The notes: generated by a model not told the origin, from the sequence alone. A stretch of DNA of 64,000 nt from Moraxella sp. K1664 (GCF_039693965.1 NZ_CP155576.1:2356001-2420000), one strand, 5' to 3'. Positions 9,796-19,819 are shown, counted from the first letter of the stretch. Program-made: numbers and translations.

Positions 9796-10270
9796 GTCAC
9801 CTAGCACCAAGCTAACTTGCTCTGTTAGATAAAGATTCATCCCATCATTTTGACGGATAAATGACCACTTTGTAATTATTTATTAACACAAATTAACAAC
9901 AGGATAATACAGCTTAACATTAAAAACATCTCATGACTTGCCAAATTACGGCAATTATTTTACAATAATTCTAGGAAATACGCCTTCTACTAACAGGTGA
10001 TTGATAGATATTGACTAGGACGTGTTAAACTTTTGTATTTGTAATGAAAAATAGGGGAAATCGCCCGTTTTTCAAGGAAAAAACTTGAGACTGATAGCCA
10101 TTCTATCAAGCAAGTTTTTGACGATGAAAAACCAGATTTTAGCCATTTTTCATGCAAAAATGCACCTTTATTTCTAAAATATTTCTATATTTTAAATTGT
10201 GTTATAAAGGGCAGGCACGCCCTAGCCTACCACTCGCAAGAACAAGGTTAAGTGAGACACAGGAGCTGTT
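9796..10270. other. 475-bp spacer upstream of fis
   Basis: No ORF is supported here. The first 220 bp are AT-rich. From about 10021 to 10222 lies copy A of a ~200-240-bp dispersed repeat (annotated separately). In many relatives dusB precedes fis; here it is absent. The fis ribosome site AGGAG lies at the right edge. Confidence 0.6.
10021..10222 (+). repeat. Long dispersed repeat, copy A
   Basis: This shares a series of exact blocks, in the same order, with 57500-57742. The blocks are gtttttcaaggaaaaaac, a ctatca...caagtttttg stretch, tagccatttttcatgcaaaa, ttctaaaatatttctatatt and ttataaagggcaggcacg. There is no coding potential. It may be a non-autonomous mobile element or a conserved non-coding element. 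Confidence 0.75.
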
Positions 10271-10528
10271 ATGATGACCCCCACGCCCCCCATCCAAGAA
10301 ACCACCCCGCTACATGATGAAGTTAAAAAAGCGGTGGAGAGTTACTTGATGCACCTAAATGGCGAGAACACCACCAACATGTATGAGATTTTTTTACATG
10401 AGCTTGAAAGACCCCTGTTGGTAACGGTCATGAGACACACACGCAACAACCAATCCAAGGCCGCCCAAATGCTTGGGCTAAATCGTGGCACACTCCGCAC
10501 CAAGCTAAAAACGCATGGCTTATTATAA
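10271..10528 (+). CDS. fis: DNA-binding protein Fis
   Basis: An 85-residue protein with the Fis C-terminal helix-turn-helix [19 protein letters not shown] and an N-terminal dimerisation region. Length is close to the family norm (about 98 in E. coli). Fis bends DNA and controls growth-phase transcription. The start is an ATG with an AGGAG site 6-7 bp upstream; a second ATG follows at once and could be used instead. It is followed by a terminator and then purH, as in pseudomonads, but without dusB in front. Confidence 0.92.
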   Translation: MMTPTPPIQETTPLHDEVKKAVESYLMHLNGENTTNMYEIFLHELERPLLVTVMRHTRNNQSKAAQMLGLNRGTLRTKLKTHGLL

Positions 10529-10543
10529 TTTTTCCATGTTTTG

Positions 10544-10575
10544 TACCCGTCATTTTTGGCGGGTTTTCGTTTTGT
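10544..10575 (+). terminator. Terminator after fis
   Basis: The stem acccgtca / tggcgggt is followed by a T-rich run, directly downstream of the fis stop. Confidence 0.7.
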
Positions 10576-10632
10576 TTTAATCCCACTTTTAATCCCATTT
10601 TATCCACCCTTGTAACCCAAAAAGGTATTTTT

Positions 10633-12225
10633 ATGAAAAAATTTGCCCTACTCTCCGTCTCTGACAAGGCAGGCATTGTAGAGTTTGCCCAAGAATTATC
10701 CGCCTTAGGCTTTGGTATTTTGTCCACTGGTGGCACCTTCAAACTCTTGACCGACAATGGTGTCCATGCCACAGAAGTCTCCGCCCACACCGGTTTTGCC
10801 GAAATGATGGACGGACGAGTCAAAACCTTACACCCCAAGATTCATGGCGGTATCTTAGGTCGCCGTGAGATAGATGGCGACATCATGGCAAAGCATGGTA
10901 TCAATGCCATTGATATCGTGGCGGTGAACCTATACCCCTTTGCCCAGACGGTTGCCAAAGATGACGTTACCATGAGCGATGCCATTGAAAATATTGACAT
11001 TGGTGGCCCTGCCATGGTACGCTCATCTGCCAAAAACCACAAATATGTGGGCATCATCACAAGCCCTGCCGACTACGCCACCGTCATCAACGAGCTAAAA
11101 GCAGACGGCAAATTATCAGACAGCACTCGCTTTGATTTGGCGGTTAAAGCCTTTGAACATACCGCCAGTTATGACGGCATGATAGCGAGCTTTTTGGGGG
11201 CAAGACTGCTAGACAAAGGCGAGCCATTAAGCGATGATGCCACCGCCAAAACCCAATTTCCACGCACCTTTAACATTCAGCTTAACAAAGTCCAAGAACT
11301 CCGCTATGGCGAAAACCCCCACCAAACTGCCAGTTTTTATGTAGAAAGTGGGACAACAGAAGCATCTATCGCCACCGCCAAACAGTTGCAAGGCAAAGAA
11401 TTATCCTACAATAACATTGCCGACACCGATGCCGCCTTAGAATGTGTCAAATCCTTTGCCAAGCCTGCCTGCGTAATTGTCAAACACGCCAACCCTTGCG
11501 GTGTGGCGGTATCGCTTGACGGCATTTTAGACGCTTATAACCTAGCCTATGCCACCGACCCTGAATCTGCCTTTGGCGGGATTATCGCCTTTAACCGTGA
11601 GCTAGATGTGGATACTGCCAAAGCCATCATCGACCGTCAATTTGTCGAAGTCATCATCGCCCCAAGCGTGGCAGACGGTGTGCTTGACATCACGTCCACC
11701 AAGAAAAACGTGCGTGTACTGACTTGTGGCGAATTGCCAAACATTGACGAACGCACGCCACAGCTTGATTATAAGCGTGTGAATGGCGGTCTGCTTGTCC
11801 AAGAGCAGGATTTGGGTATGATTGACAAATCCGACCTAAAAGTCGTTACCAAGGCACAGCCCACCGAACAAGAGCTTGATGATTTGATTTTTGCATGGAA
11901 AGTTGCCAAATACGTCAAATCCAACGCCATCGTCTATGCCAAAAACCGCCAAACCATCGGTATCGGTGCAGGGCAGATGAGCCGTGTGAACTCCGCTCGC
12001 ATTGCCGTCATTAAAGCCGAACACGCAGGACTGCCTGTTGAAGGAGCGGTTATGGCATCGGACGCCTTTTTCCCATTTAGAGACGGCATTGATAACGCCG
12101 CCAACGCTGGCATCAAATGTATTATCCAACCGGGGGGTTCGATGCGTGATGAAGAAGTCATCGCCGCCGCCGATGAGCATGGCATTGCCATGGTGTTTAC
12201 CGGCATGAGACATTTTAGACACTAA
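10633..12225 (+). CDS. purH: Bifunctional AICAR transformylase / IMP cyclohydrolase
   Basis: A 530-residue enzyme for the last two steps of de novo purine synthesis. The N-terminal MGS-like IMP cyclohydrolase domain has [11 protein letters not shown] and the conserved [15 protein letters not shown]. The C-terminal AICAR formyltransferase domain has [10 protein letters not shown] and [13 protein letters not shown], and ends TGMRHFRH as in other PurH. The usual partner purD does not follow. The ribosome site is AAAGG before ATG 10633, and a clear terminator lies downstream. Confidence 0.96.
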   Translation: MKKFALLSVSDKAGIVEFAQELSALGFGILSTGGTFKLLTDNGVHATEVSAHTGFAEMMDGRVKTLHPKIHGGILGRREIDGDIMAKHGINAIDIVAVNLYPFAQTVAKDDVTMSDAIENIDIGGPAMVRSSAKNHKYVGIITSPADYATVINELKADGKLSDSTRFDLAVKAFEHTASYDGMIASFLGARLLDKGEPLSDDATAKTQFPRTFNIQLNKVQELRYGENPHQTASFYVESGTTEASIATAKQLQGKELSYNNIADTDAALECVKSFAKPACVIVKHANPCGVAVSLDGILDAYNLAYATDPESAFGGIIAFNRELDVDTAKAIIDRQFVEVIIAPSVADGVLDITSTKKNVRVLTCGELPNIDERTPQLDYKRVNGGLLVQEQDLGMIDKSDLKVVTKAQPTEQELDDLIFAWKVAKYVKSNAIVYAKNRQTIGIGAGQMSRVNSARIAVIKAEHAGLPVEGAVMASDAFFPFRDGIDNAANAGIKCIIQPGGSMRDEEVIAAADEHGIAMVFTGMRHFRH

Positions 12226-12248
12226 AAATTAGGACATATCCCAACCAA

Positions 12249-12282
12249 CAATAAACCCCTATCTTGGGGTTTATTTTTTGCT
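12249..12282 (+). terminator. Terminator after purH
   Basis: A near-perfect hairpin, aataaacccc tatc ttggggtttatt, followed by T's, 25 bp after the purH stop. Confidence 0.85.
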
Positions 12283-12375
12283 TATATAATCACCAAAGGG
12301 CGTGTTCAACACACCCCTACAAAGGCATTTTTCAAGATTTGACATTGGTGCAAATTGGGGTTAATTTGTTGTATC

Positions 12376-13020
12376 TTACACCATACGAATGCTTGGCAAA
12401 TGCCAATCATACCGCACCGCCAGCATTCGCACACCAAACACCACCATCAGCATGGCAAGCTCGCACAGCCACGCCACCACACCCAGTCGTCCCAGCCCCA
12501 GATAGGTCAGCGACCCCAAGATACTGGCGGTAATATAAATCTCCTTTTGCAGTACCATCGGCAACTCTTGGCAAATCATGTCTCGCATGATACCGCCTGC
12601 GATACTCGTCATCACCGCCATCATCACGGCAATCAGCGGTGTCGCCCCCATCGATAACGCCACCGTCAGCCCAATCACACTAAATGCCGACAGCCCAATG
12701 GCGTCAAACAACTTTAACACGCCGTTCATGCGTGCCGTCGGACGAAAAAACATCTGACATAGGATTGATGTTATCGTAATGGCGAACACATAATTTAAAT
12801 CTATCGTCCAAAAGAGCGGATGTCGGTCAAGCATGACATCACGAATCGTCCCACCGCCAATGGCATTGACCATAGACACCAAGATACAGCCAAACAAATC
12901 AAAACCCTTACTAATGGCAAGCATGGTGCCTGCCACCGCACAGGCAATAACTCCAACAAAATCAAGTACATAAATCAAACTTGCCGTATTAATCGGCTGA
13001 GCTAACTCTATCATAATCAT
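12376..13020 (-). CDS. TRIC-family (UPF0126/YicG-like) membrane channel
   Basis: A 214-residue protein with about seven hydrophobic helices and two internal UPF0126 repeats. The repeats are marked by the pore signatures GGGTIRDVML near residue 55 and GGIMRDMIC near residue 141. Prokaryotic TRIC proteins form trimeric cation channels in the inner membrane; the physiological role is poorly known. The ATG at 13020 is followed by another in-frame Met two codons later, so the start is uncertain by two residues. It is preceded by the hpt terminator and is convergent with purH. Confidence 0.85.
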   Translation of the reverse strand: MIMIELAQPINTASLIYVLDFVGVIACAVAGTMLAISKGFDLFGCILVSMVNAIGGGTIRDVMLDRHPLFWTIDLNYVFAITITSILCQMFFRPTARMNGVLKLFDAIGLSAFSVIGLTVALSMGATPLIAVMMAVMTSIAGGIMRDMICQELPMVLQKEIYITASILGSLTYLGLGRLGVVAWLCELAMLMVVFGVRMLAVRYDWHLPSIRMV

Positions 13021-13030
13021 TCTATCATCA

Positions 13031-13065
13031 AAAAATCGGGTAAGATACCCGATTTTTATTTATAA
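13031..13065 (-). terminator. Terminator after hpt
   Basis: The hairpin aaaaatcgggta aga tacccgattttta has A/T tracts on both sides. It lies between the hpt stop and the start of the TRIC gene and could act in both directions. Confidence 0.7.
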
Positions 13066-13100
13066 TCTTAAAATAGTTTATATAAATCAATGGTTTATTA

Positions 13101-13631
13101 TTACAACCCAATCTCACCGATGAATGGCAAATGGCGGTATTTTTGTTCATAATCCAAGCCATAACCCACGATAAAGCGGTCTTCGACTTCAAAACCCAAA
13201 AACTTCACGTCCATGTCTATCTCACGGCGAGACGGCTTACTGACCAGCGTGCATAGCTCAATGGAGTTTGGCTCACGGGTTTTTAAAATATCCACGACCT
13301 TAGACAAGGTACGCCCAGAGTCAATAATATCTTCGACAATCAGCACATCTTTACCACGAATGTCGCCGTCCAAATCTTTTAAAATCTTAACATCGCCACT
13401 AGATACCGTGCCTTTGGCGTAGCTGGATGCGGTCATAAAATCAAACTCATGCGGTTTGTCAATCGCTCGGCACAAATCCGCCATAAAAATTACCGAACCA
13501 CGAAGTAGCCCGATTAAAATCAGCTCTTTGTCGCTGTTGGCATAATGGGCGGTGATTTGTTTGCCAAGCTCGCTCACTTTTTGGGCGATTTCTTCGCTAC
13601 TAATCATCACGTTTAGATTTGGTATGGTCAT
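13101..13631 (-). CDS. hpt: Hypoxanthine phosphoribosyltransferase
   Basis: A 176-residue purine salvage enzyme. The PRPP-binding loop is [15 protein letters not shown] near residue 100. [15 protein letters not shown] is the PP loop region, and the C-terminus has [12 protein letters not shown]. It converts hypoxanthine (and some guanine) with PRPP to IMP or GMP. The reading frame extends 20 codons upstream, but ATG 13631 is chosen because AAAAGGT lies just before it and the family starts here. Confidence 0.94.
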   Translation of the reverse strand: MTIPNLNVMISSEEIAQKVSELGKQITAHYANSDKELILIGLLRGSVIFMADLCRAIDKPHEFDFMTASSYAKGTVSSGDVKILKDLDGDIRGKDVLIVEDIIDSGRTLSKVVDILKTREPNSIELCTLVSKPSRREIDMDVKFLGFEVEDRFIVGYGLDYEQKYRHLPFIGEIGL

Positions 13632-13722
13632 AAAACTACCTTTTGGTTTTGTTAAAATTGATTTAAATTTGATATTATTTGGTGCGTACACACCCTACCA
13701 CTCTTGATATTAAAAAGTGGAA

Positions 13723-14064
13723 TTAAATGGAAGCCATCATCGCTGGCGAATATATCGCCCAAACAAAAGCTAGGGCGATTAAAAAAGACAGCACAAGCAC
13801 CAATAGCCCAATATGCCATTCTTTTTTAATGATTGCCACACTGCCAATGATTAAATTAAGTTTTGGGATTAGCCAAATGGCTTTTGCTTGGGTGATTGAC
13901 AGCATAAAAGCCGTATAAGGCACAATCTCAACGCCAAAACCCTCCCACATTCTAAGCAATTTATTTAACTCGTGTGGATTATAACCGCCAAGCAGATAGA
14001 TAAACACACCTTGAACACCTACGCATATCAGCAGTAATAGGATAAAAAGTGCTTTTATTATCAT
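13723..14064 (-). CDS. Small membrane protein of unknown function
   Basis: A 113-residue protein with three or four hydrophobic helices: residues 5-25, a weaker one near 48-60, 68-80, and 86-105. It has no recognised domain. It lies 13 bp downstream of the ttcA stop on the same strand, so it may be co-transcribed with ttcA. Confidence 0.6.
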   Translation of the reverse strand: MIIKALFILLLLICVGVQGVFIYLLGGYNPHELNKLLRMWEGFGVEIVPYTAFMLSITQAKAIWLIPKLNLIIGSVAIIKKEWHIGLLVLVLSFLIALAFVWAIYSPAMMASI

Positions 14065-14077
14065 ATTTGACTCACAA

Positions 14078-15163
14078 TCAATCCAACACAGGATTTATCG
14101 TTGGGATTTTGTTGCTAAATTTTGGGTTAAAGGTCTGCACTTGTGGGGCGGTTGGCAAGCCAATATCGGCAAGTTTTTCACTCACGCCCACTTGGATATT
14201 ATCGCCTTCAAAGAGCCGTTCATCGTCCGTCCGCTCGGTTTTTAGACTTTCAAAATCAAACAATTCACGGTCGGCAAGCTGACTTGGGGCGACATTTTGC
14301 AAGGCTTTAAACATACTGGCTAGGCGTTTTGGGTGAGCGTTATCCCATTCCCGAAGCATATCATTTATCATCGCCCGTTGCAGGTTTTCTTGTGAGCCAC
14401 ACAGCCCACAAGGAATAATGGGAAACTGCTTATAATTGGCATATTTAATAATATCCTTTTCGGCAACATAGGCAAGCGGACGGATGAGCACGTTTTGTTT
14501 GTCATCGGATAACAGCTTAGGGGGCATGGCTTTTAGACTTCCGCCATGAAACAAATTCAAAAAGAAAGTCGCCAAAATATCATCACGATGATGACCAAGT
14601 GCAATCTTGGTCGCCCCAATCTGCTTGGCAAAGCCGTACAACGAGCCACGTCTTAGGCGAGAGCAAGCCGAGCAGTAAGTTTTGCCTTCTGGCACGACTG
14701 ATTTTACGATACTATACGTGTCCTTTTCTAGGATATAATGCGGAATGCCTTGTTTGGATAGGTATTCGGGCAGGACGTGTTCGGGGAAATTGGGCTGTTT
14801 TTGGTCAAGATTGACCGCCACAACATCAAAGTTAATCGGAGCAATGCGTTTTAAAAACAGCAAAATATCAAGCAAGGTAAAGCTGTCCTTACCGCCTGAG
14901 ATACACACCATGACGACATCGCCGTCTTCAATCATGTTAAAATCACGAATCGCCCACGACACTTCTTTACGCAGTTTCTTTTGTAGTTTCTTGAAACGGG
15001 CGGATTTGATGCCGTCATCAAAGTCATGCTCATCATCGCCGTCCGTGTCCGTCTCTCGCTCGCTGTCGGCAGATAGGGCGTGAATGATTTCAGAATGGCT
15101 TTCTACATCGTTTAGAATTTCTTGGTTTGAAATGTCATCGTTCAAGGTTTGGCTGTCGGTCAT
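14078..15163 (-). CDS. ttcA: tRNA 2-thiocytidine(32) synthetase TtcA
   Basis: A 361-residue protein. The PP-loop ATPase motif is [14 protein letters not shown], followed by the two Fe-S Cys pairs in [11 protein letters not shown] and [13 protein letters not shown]. TtcA thiolates C32 in some tRNAs using ATP, a [4Fe-4S] cluster and sulfur from IscS. The first ~50 residues are an acidic Asp/Glu-rich extension longer than in E. coli TtcA (about 311 residues). The cluster would come from the isc genes at 42-48 kb. Confidence 0.93.
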   Translation of the reverse strand: MTDSQTLNDDISNQEILNDVESHSEIIHALSADSERETDTDGDDEHDFDDGIKSARFKKLQKKLRKEVSWAIRDFNMIEDGDVVMVCISGGKDSFTLLDILLFLKRIAPINFDVVAVNLDQKQPNFPEHVLPEYLSKQGIPHYILEKDTYSIVKSVVPEGKTYCSACSRLRRGSLYGFAKQIGATKIALGHHRDDILATFFLNLFHGGSLKAMPPKLLSDDKQNVLIRPLAYVAEKDIIKYANYKQFPIIPCGLCGSQENLQRAMINDMLREWDNAHPKRLASMFKALQNVAPSQLADRELFDFESLKTERTDDERLFEGDNIQVGVSEKLADIGLPTAPQVQTFNPKFSNKIPTINPVLD

Positions 15164-15197
15164 GGCTGTTTCTCAAATTTATATTTGGTTTAATATT

Positions 15198-15222
15198 GGG
15201 CGAATTGCAATTCGCCCCTACA
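15198..15222. repeat. Palindromic repeat, copy 1
   Basis: The palindrome gggcgaattgcaattcgccc is followed by ctaca. The same unit occurs at 45822-45846 and 62001-62025. Confidence 0.7.
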
Positions 15223-15286
15223 TTCCAATAAAAAACGGTTATTTGGTGTGTGGTACGCACCTACCATTTTTAAATCTATTTTTAAA

Positions 15287-18169
15287 TCATGATTTTGGTT
15301 TTACCGTATATTTTTTGGGTTTGCCCGATTGATTGGTTTGGGTGTTGTCAATGGGTATGGCAACCAATTTACCGTCAATCTTTTCATAGCGTACTTTTGG
15401 CTTATCTGATTTAGCAGGTTCATTATCATAAAATCTGTCTTTACCTGTTTGTCTTTTATCAAATGGTTTATCAGATTTATCAAATTTTTTATTAAAAGAT
15501 TTGTCTTTATCAAATGACTTTTTGCCATTATCTCTAAAACCACCTTTAAAATTATCTTTTTTAAAGTTGTCTTTTTTGTCATCTTTTTTAAATCGTGGAT
15601 TGTCTGATTTATCAAATTTTTTATCAAACGATTTTTCAAAAGATTTATCAAAAGACTTTTTAAATTCTCGCCCTTTTGAATGTTTTATCTCGCCTTTTTT
15701 ATCATTGTTTTTGTCATGACTATAATTATCATGATAAGCCGTTATTTCATCTTGCCAATCGTCATTCACCGTATCAAATGCACTTTCAAATTCATAAACT
15801 TTCATCATTTGATTTTTGTGCGTGATTTTAAAACTTTGATGAATGGGTTTTTTAAGATTAAAATCCACGCCAATGGTTTTATCGGTGATTGGCGTTACGT
15901 CATAGCGGGCTTTGACTTCATCGTCCAACACAAATTTGGTAAAGTTATTACTAAAATACAGCACGCCATTTGGGGCAAGGCGGTTCATGGCACGGCTAAT
16001 CAAGGCAACATGGTCTCTTTGTACGTCAAATGTTCCCTTAAACTTTTTGGAATTGGAAAAAGTGGGTGGGTCAATGAATATCACGTCAAATTGTTCGGTG
16101 TTATTTTTTAGCCAGTCAAATACATCGGTGGCGATGAATTGATATTTTGGTGTATCGTCTAGGGTTTTGGCGGTCAAATCAAGCCCATTTAGAGCAAAAT
16201 TTTGTTTGCCCCAATTTAAATAATTGGCGGATAAATCCACACTCGTTACCGATTTTGCTCCGCCCATTGCCGAATGCACGCTGGCGGTACAAGTATAGGC
16301 AAATAGATTTAAGACATTTTTGCCACGACTGGCATTTTTTATCATTTCACGGATATTGCGGTGGTCAATAAATAGCCCCGTATCCAAATAATCAGTAAAA
16401 TTCACATACAAATACGCCCCATGCTCATGAGCGACATACATTTTTTTAGACTTTTGATTATCGTCTTTGGTGTTTTTGGTATATTGGTCATTGCCCGATT
16501 GTCGCATACGGGTTTTTATAAAAATGCTTTCACGGTGAACATTAAAAATATCCCGAATGGCAGATAATACCAAATTAAAACGGGCTTTGGCAATATCGGT
16601 GGGAATTTGTTTTGGCGGGGCGTATTCTTGGACATGAATTTTATCGCCATAAATATCAATCGCCACATTATAATTGGGCAAATCAGCGTCATAAATTCGC
16701 ATATTGCTGATATTGTTTTTTTGGGCGTGTTTTTTTAGGCTTGTGATATTTTTTTGTAAACGGTTGATAAATTCTTGGCTGTCAGGATTATCAATTTCTT
16801 TTTTATTAAAATTGACAATCAATTCATGTGCCAAACGGTCGGTTTTGGCAAATTCTACCGCCCCATGACGAAAATAGACAGTCAATGCCCCGTTGTGGCA
16901 TTTTAGGGTGTTTGGTTCGCTAATCGGCAAGGTGTCAGCGTGTTCAATGTGGCTTGCCAGCACCGCCATGTCTGCACGCCCCACATGGCGTAAACCGTCC
17001 GCCACGATAAGCCCCAAGCCGTGATACAAAGGCTTGATAAAATCGCTCTCGCCCAGCCGTTCGCCATAAGGGGGGTTGGTGATGACAAGCGGATAGGCGG
17101 TGGCAAGCTCGCTCAGCACGGCTTTGGCGGTGGCAAGCGATCGCTGTTCTAGGCGGACGTACTCGGCAATGGGGGCAAGGGCGGACGCTATCAGGTTCTT
17201 GTGACAGGCACGCACGGCATGAGCGTCAGCGTCTAGGGCAAGGGCGGTAAAGTCGCCTTTGATAATCTCTTTTTCTAGGCTTGCAAGGTTGGCATGAAAT
17301 TCGTCCAAGGCTTTACTAGCAAGGGTTTGCCACAGCTCGTCATCGTGGTGTTGCCAATGATAAAAGCCAAAATCGCTTGCTTTTTTGTCAATGCCCACAG
17401 GGTAGGCGGTTTTCATGAGCAAGGCTTCGGTAATGAGCGTGCCAGAGCCACACATGGGGTCAATAATGGCGGTATGCTCGCCCTTGTGCCAGTTGCATTC
17501 ATAAAGCAACGCACTTGCCAAATTTTCCTTTAAAGGAGCGTCCGTGTTCGCCACACGATAGCCACGGCGGTGTAGGCTTGTGCCTGATAAGTCCAAATAC
17601 AGCTCGGCAAGCTCACCTGTGGCGTGGGCGTAAATGTGAAAATCGGGGGATTTATCCACGTTTGGTCGCTCGCCTAATTTTTTGTTAAAGCAGTCGGCGA
17701 CAGCGTCTTTGATACGCAAGGTGGCAAATTGTTGGTTTACCGACAGGCGTTTGTCGGTGGATAGGCGTATGGCGAAGGTGTTTTCTACACCAAACACGCT
17801 TGTCCAATCATAACGACTGGCGAACTCATACAAGGCGGTGGGTACGTCTTCGTCAATGACTTTGGTCTCTACCGTGCGAGTGGTTTTTTTACCGCCACTT
17901 TCACGCACTTGGTTTACGGTTTGGGTTTTTTGGCGAAAATAATACTCGCCAATGGGCAGTAACACACGGCTTGCCACTCGGCTATATAGGCAAATTTTGT
18001 AAAAGTCGGCAAGCGACACGCCCACACGCACACGCCCCGTCCGCACAACCTGCCCGACTAGCCCAAATAAGTCAAGCTCTATCAATAAGGCATTTTCAAG
18101 ACCGTCCGCACAAGTGATGACAACGTCAAAGGCGGTGGGGGTAAAGTCGGCGAAGGGTAGTTTTGGCAT
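15287..18169 (-). CDS. rlmL: 23S rRNA G2445/G2069 methyltransferase RlmKL with long basic tail
   Basis: A 960-residue fusion of two methyltransferases. Residues 60-205 are a THUMP-like RNA-binding region with an insertion. Next is the RlmL domain (m2G2445), with SAM loop IIDPMCGSGTLITEAL at 236-251 and catalytic TNPPYGERLGE near 365. The RlmK domain (m7G2069) follows, with NLFAYTCTASVHSAMGGA near 620 and IFIDPPTFSNSKKFKGT near 690. Residues ~830-925 are a tail of repeated K-S-F-D-K units, basic and Phe-rich, absent from E. coli RlmKL (702 residues). The tail may help RNA binding. The gene is probably monocistronic. Confidence 0.93.
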   Translation of the reverse strand: MPKLPFADFTPTAFDVVITCADGLENALLIELDLFGLVGQVVRTGRVRVGVSLADFYKICLYSRVASRVLLPIGEYYFRQKTQTVNQVRESGGKKTTRTVETKVIDEDVPTALYEFASRYDWTSVFGVENTFAIRLSTDKRLSVNQQFATLRIKDAVADCFNKKLGERPNVDKSPDFHIYAHATGELAELYLDLSGTSLHRRGYRVANTDAPLKENLASALLYECNWHKGEHTAIIDPMCGSGTLITEALLMKTAYPVGIDKKASDFGFYHWQHHDDELWQTLASKALDEFHANLASLEKEIIKGDFTALALDADAHAVRACHKNLIASALAPIAEYVRLEQRSLATAKAVLSELATAYPLVITNPPYGERLGESDFIKPLYHGLGLIVADGLRHVGRADMAVLASHIEHADTLPISEPNTLKCHNGALTVYFRHGAVEFAKTDRLAHELIVNFNKKEIDNPDSQEFINRLQKNITSLKKHAQKNNISNMRIYDADLPNYNVAIDIYGDKIHVQEYAPPKQIPTDIAKARFNLVLSAIRDIFNVHRESIFIKTRMRQSGNDQYTKNTKDDNQKSKKMYVAHEHGAYLYVNFTDYLDTGLFIDHRNIREMIKNASRGKNVLNLFAYTCTASVHSAMGGAKSVTSVDLSANYLNWGKQNFALNGLDLTAKTLDDTPKYQFIATDVFDWLKNNTEQFDVIFIDPPTFSNSKKFKGTFDVQRDHVALISRAMNRLAPNGVLYFSNNFTKFVLDDEVKARYDVTPITDKTIGVDFNLKKPIHQSFKITHKNQMMKVYEFESAFDTVNDDWQDEITAYHDNYSHDKNNDKKGEIKHSKGREFKKSFDKSFEKSFDKKFDKSDNPRFKKDDKKDNFKKDNFKGGFRDNGKKSFDKDKSFNKKFDKSDKPFDKRQTGKDRFYDNEPAKSDKPKVRYEKIDGKLVAIPIDNTQTNQSGKPKKYTVKPKS

Positions 18170-18406
18170 GGTGTGGGCTTAGGCTTTGTAAGAATTTTGG
18201 TAAGGGGGTTTGGGTAAACCAAGTATTATAGCATAATTTGGGGCAGGTGTGGTAGTGGCGGTTGTTGTTTTTGGGATTTTAAAGGAAAATAGGTCAAGTA
18301 AATGATGTTGATGTCATTGTTAAAATGGTTGTTTGTTATTATCAATTTAAATCACAGATAATTGTATAAATAACATCAATTTATTTAAATTAACTTTTAT
18401 TACTTG

Positions 18407-19654
18407 TTATTGCTTTTTTATAGCACTCTCTACATCTTCTTCTTTATCATTGATATTTTTATCTAATACTTGATGAATTACTGCTAAGCGTTTTTCTTTA
18501 TCATCTGAGCGGTTAAATAATATCTCTTGATAAGGATAAGGAGTTTCAAATCCTGCTTCATCTAAGGCTCGTTTAATACGCTCATTGATGTTTTCTTTGA
18601 TAATCGGAATACGGGCAACCGATAATGGAGCAACCCAAAAACGCACAATAAAATAAATGGCATATTCGCCCACTTCACTGACGGTCGCCATAGGGGCTGG
18701 GTGTTTTAAAATCACTTCATCTTTACTTAATGTTTTGATGATGATTTCTTTGGCGTGGGCGACATCATCATATAAACCAATTCTTGCTTTGACATCAAAT
18801 CTTATCATCTTTTTGGACGTTAGGTTAATCACTTCCGATGATGACATGGTCGAATTAGGAATGATGATAATGATGTTATCACGGTCAAGAATTTGCGTGG
18901 CTCGCAGGGAGATTTTGACCACTCGCCCTTCTTTATCACCCAACCGAATCCAGTCGCCCACTTGAAACGACTGTTCTATCAAAATGGTAATGCCCGCAAT
19001 GAAGTTGGCAAGCGTGCTTTGGGCGGCAAAACCCACTGCCAAACCCACAATACCCAAACCTGCCACTAAGGAGACAATATCAAAACCGAACTGGGCGAGT
19101 ACGCTTGCCAAAGCAAAAACGATAATCAGCACCAAAATCAAGTTTTTAAGCAGTTGTTCAATGGACGCATTGAGTTCATAGTAACGTAACACTCTGGCGA
19201 CCATTTGCCCACTGGTCGCCCACAGCACATAATAAAACCCCGCCCAAGTCGCCGCTTTTGCCGTTGCCTTAATGGTCTCTGCCTGCGTGCCAATCTGCGT
19301 CATCACCGCAAGCAAGCTCGCCACAAACCATGTATAGCGTAGCACCGCCCGAGCAATCCAAACATGACGCTGTGATAGGTGTAGCGGACGGCGACAATGC
19401 TTTAATAAATAGACCAACAGCCAATAAAAAAAGCCAATAATAACCAATAAAATCAATATCTTAATACTGATACTGGCAAAAGCCATGCCCCGCTCTGTCC
19501 AGTTTAGGGTCTCATCTTCGAGCGAACCGCCAAGCGACACATACACGCTTTGGTACAAATCATTTAGGATTTTTTCAAAAAAATGGGGTAGGTTCATGAG
19601 CTGACGAATGGACGATGATAAAATGGGCGATAGCAACCGACAAATAAACCACAT
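18407..19654 (-). CDS. MscS-family mechanosensitive channel
   Basis: About 415 residues with four or five N-terminal membrane segments. The pore helix region is VSLVAGLGIVGLAVGFAAQS near residues 215-235. The conserved beta domain follows, with QVGDWIRLGDKEGRV and IIIPNSTMSSSEVIN, ending in a C-terminal alpha/beta domain. It releases solutes at hypo-osmotic shock. ATG 19654 is used; an internal ATG at 19597 and a TTG at 19660 are alternatives, and no strong ribosome site decides. The charged C-terminus (KNINDKEEDVE) is a variable extension. Confidence 0.88.
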   Translation of the reverse strand: MWFICRLLSPILSSSIRQLMNLPHFFEKILNDLYQSVYVSLGGSLEDETLNWTERGMAFASISIKILILLVIIGFFYWLLVYLLKHCRRPLHLSQRHVWIARAVLRYTWFVASLLAVMTQIGTQAETIKATAKAATWAGFYYVLWATSGQMVARVLRYYELNASIEQLLKNLILVLIIVFALASVLAQFGFDIVSLVAGLGIVGLAVGFAAQSTLANFIAGITILIEQSFQVGDWIRLGDKEGRVVKISLRATQILDRDNIIIIIPNSTMSSSEVINLTSKKMIRFDVKARIGLYDDVAHAKEIIIKTLSKDEVILKHPAPMATVSEVGEYAIYFIVRFWVAPLSVARIPIIKENINERIKRALDEAGFETPYPYQEILFNRSDDKEKRLAVIHQVLDKNINDKEEDVESAIKKQ

Positions 19655-19735
19655 CAGCAAAGATGTGGTAGAATGAATAGGGTTTGTGAATTATAACATA
19701 AAGCCTATGATATTAAAAAGAGTTTTAGCCAAATA

Positions 19736-19776
19736 TTGACCGAAAAGCGTTTTATTGGGTATAATCATCATACCAA
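19736..19776 (+). promoter_or_regulatory. Promoter and operator-like palindrome of the toxin-antitoxin pair
   Basis: TTGACC (19736-19741) and TATAAT (19760-19765) are 18 bp apart. An inverted repeat, ttgggtat aatcatc ataccaa (19755-19776), covers the -10 box, where an antitoxin repressor would bind to shut off its own operon. Confidence 0.65.
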
Positions 19777-19819
19777 TGATTAACAACACTTTATTAAACG
19801 TTTGACATAGGAGCATGCC

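Noticed and set aside
11836-12222. 128-codon reverse ORF opposite purH
   Set aside because: It lies fully inside the conserved purH frame and looks like a codon-bias shadow.
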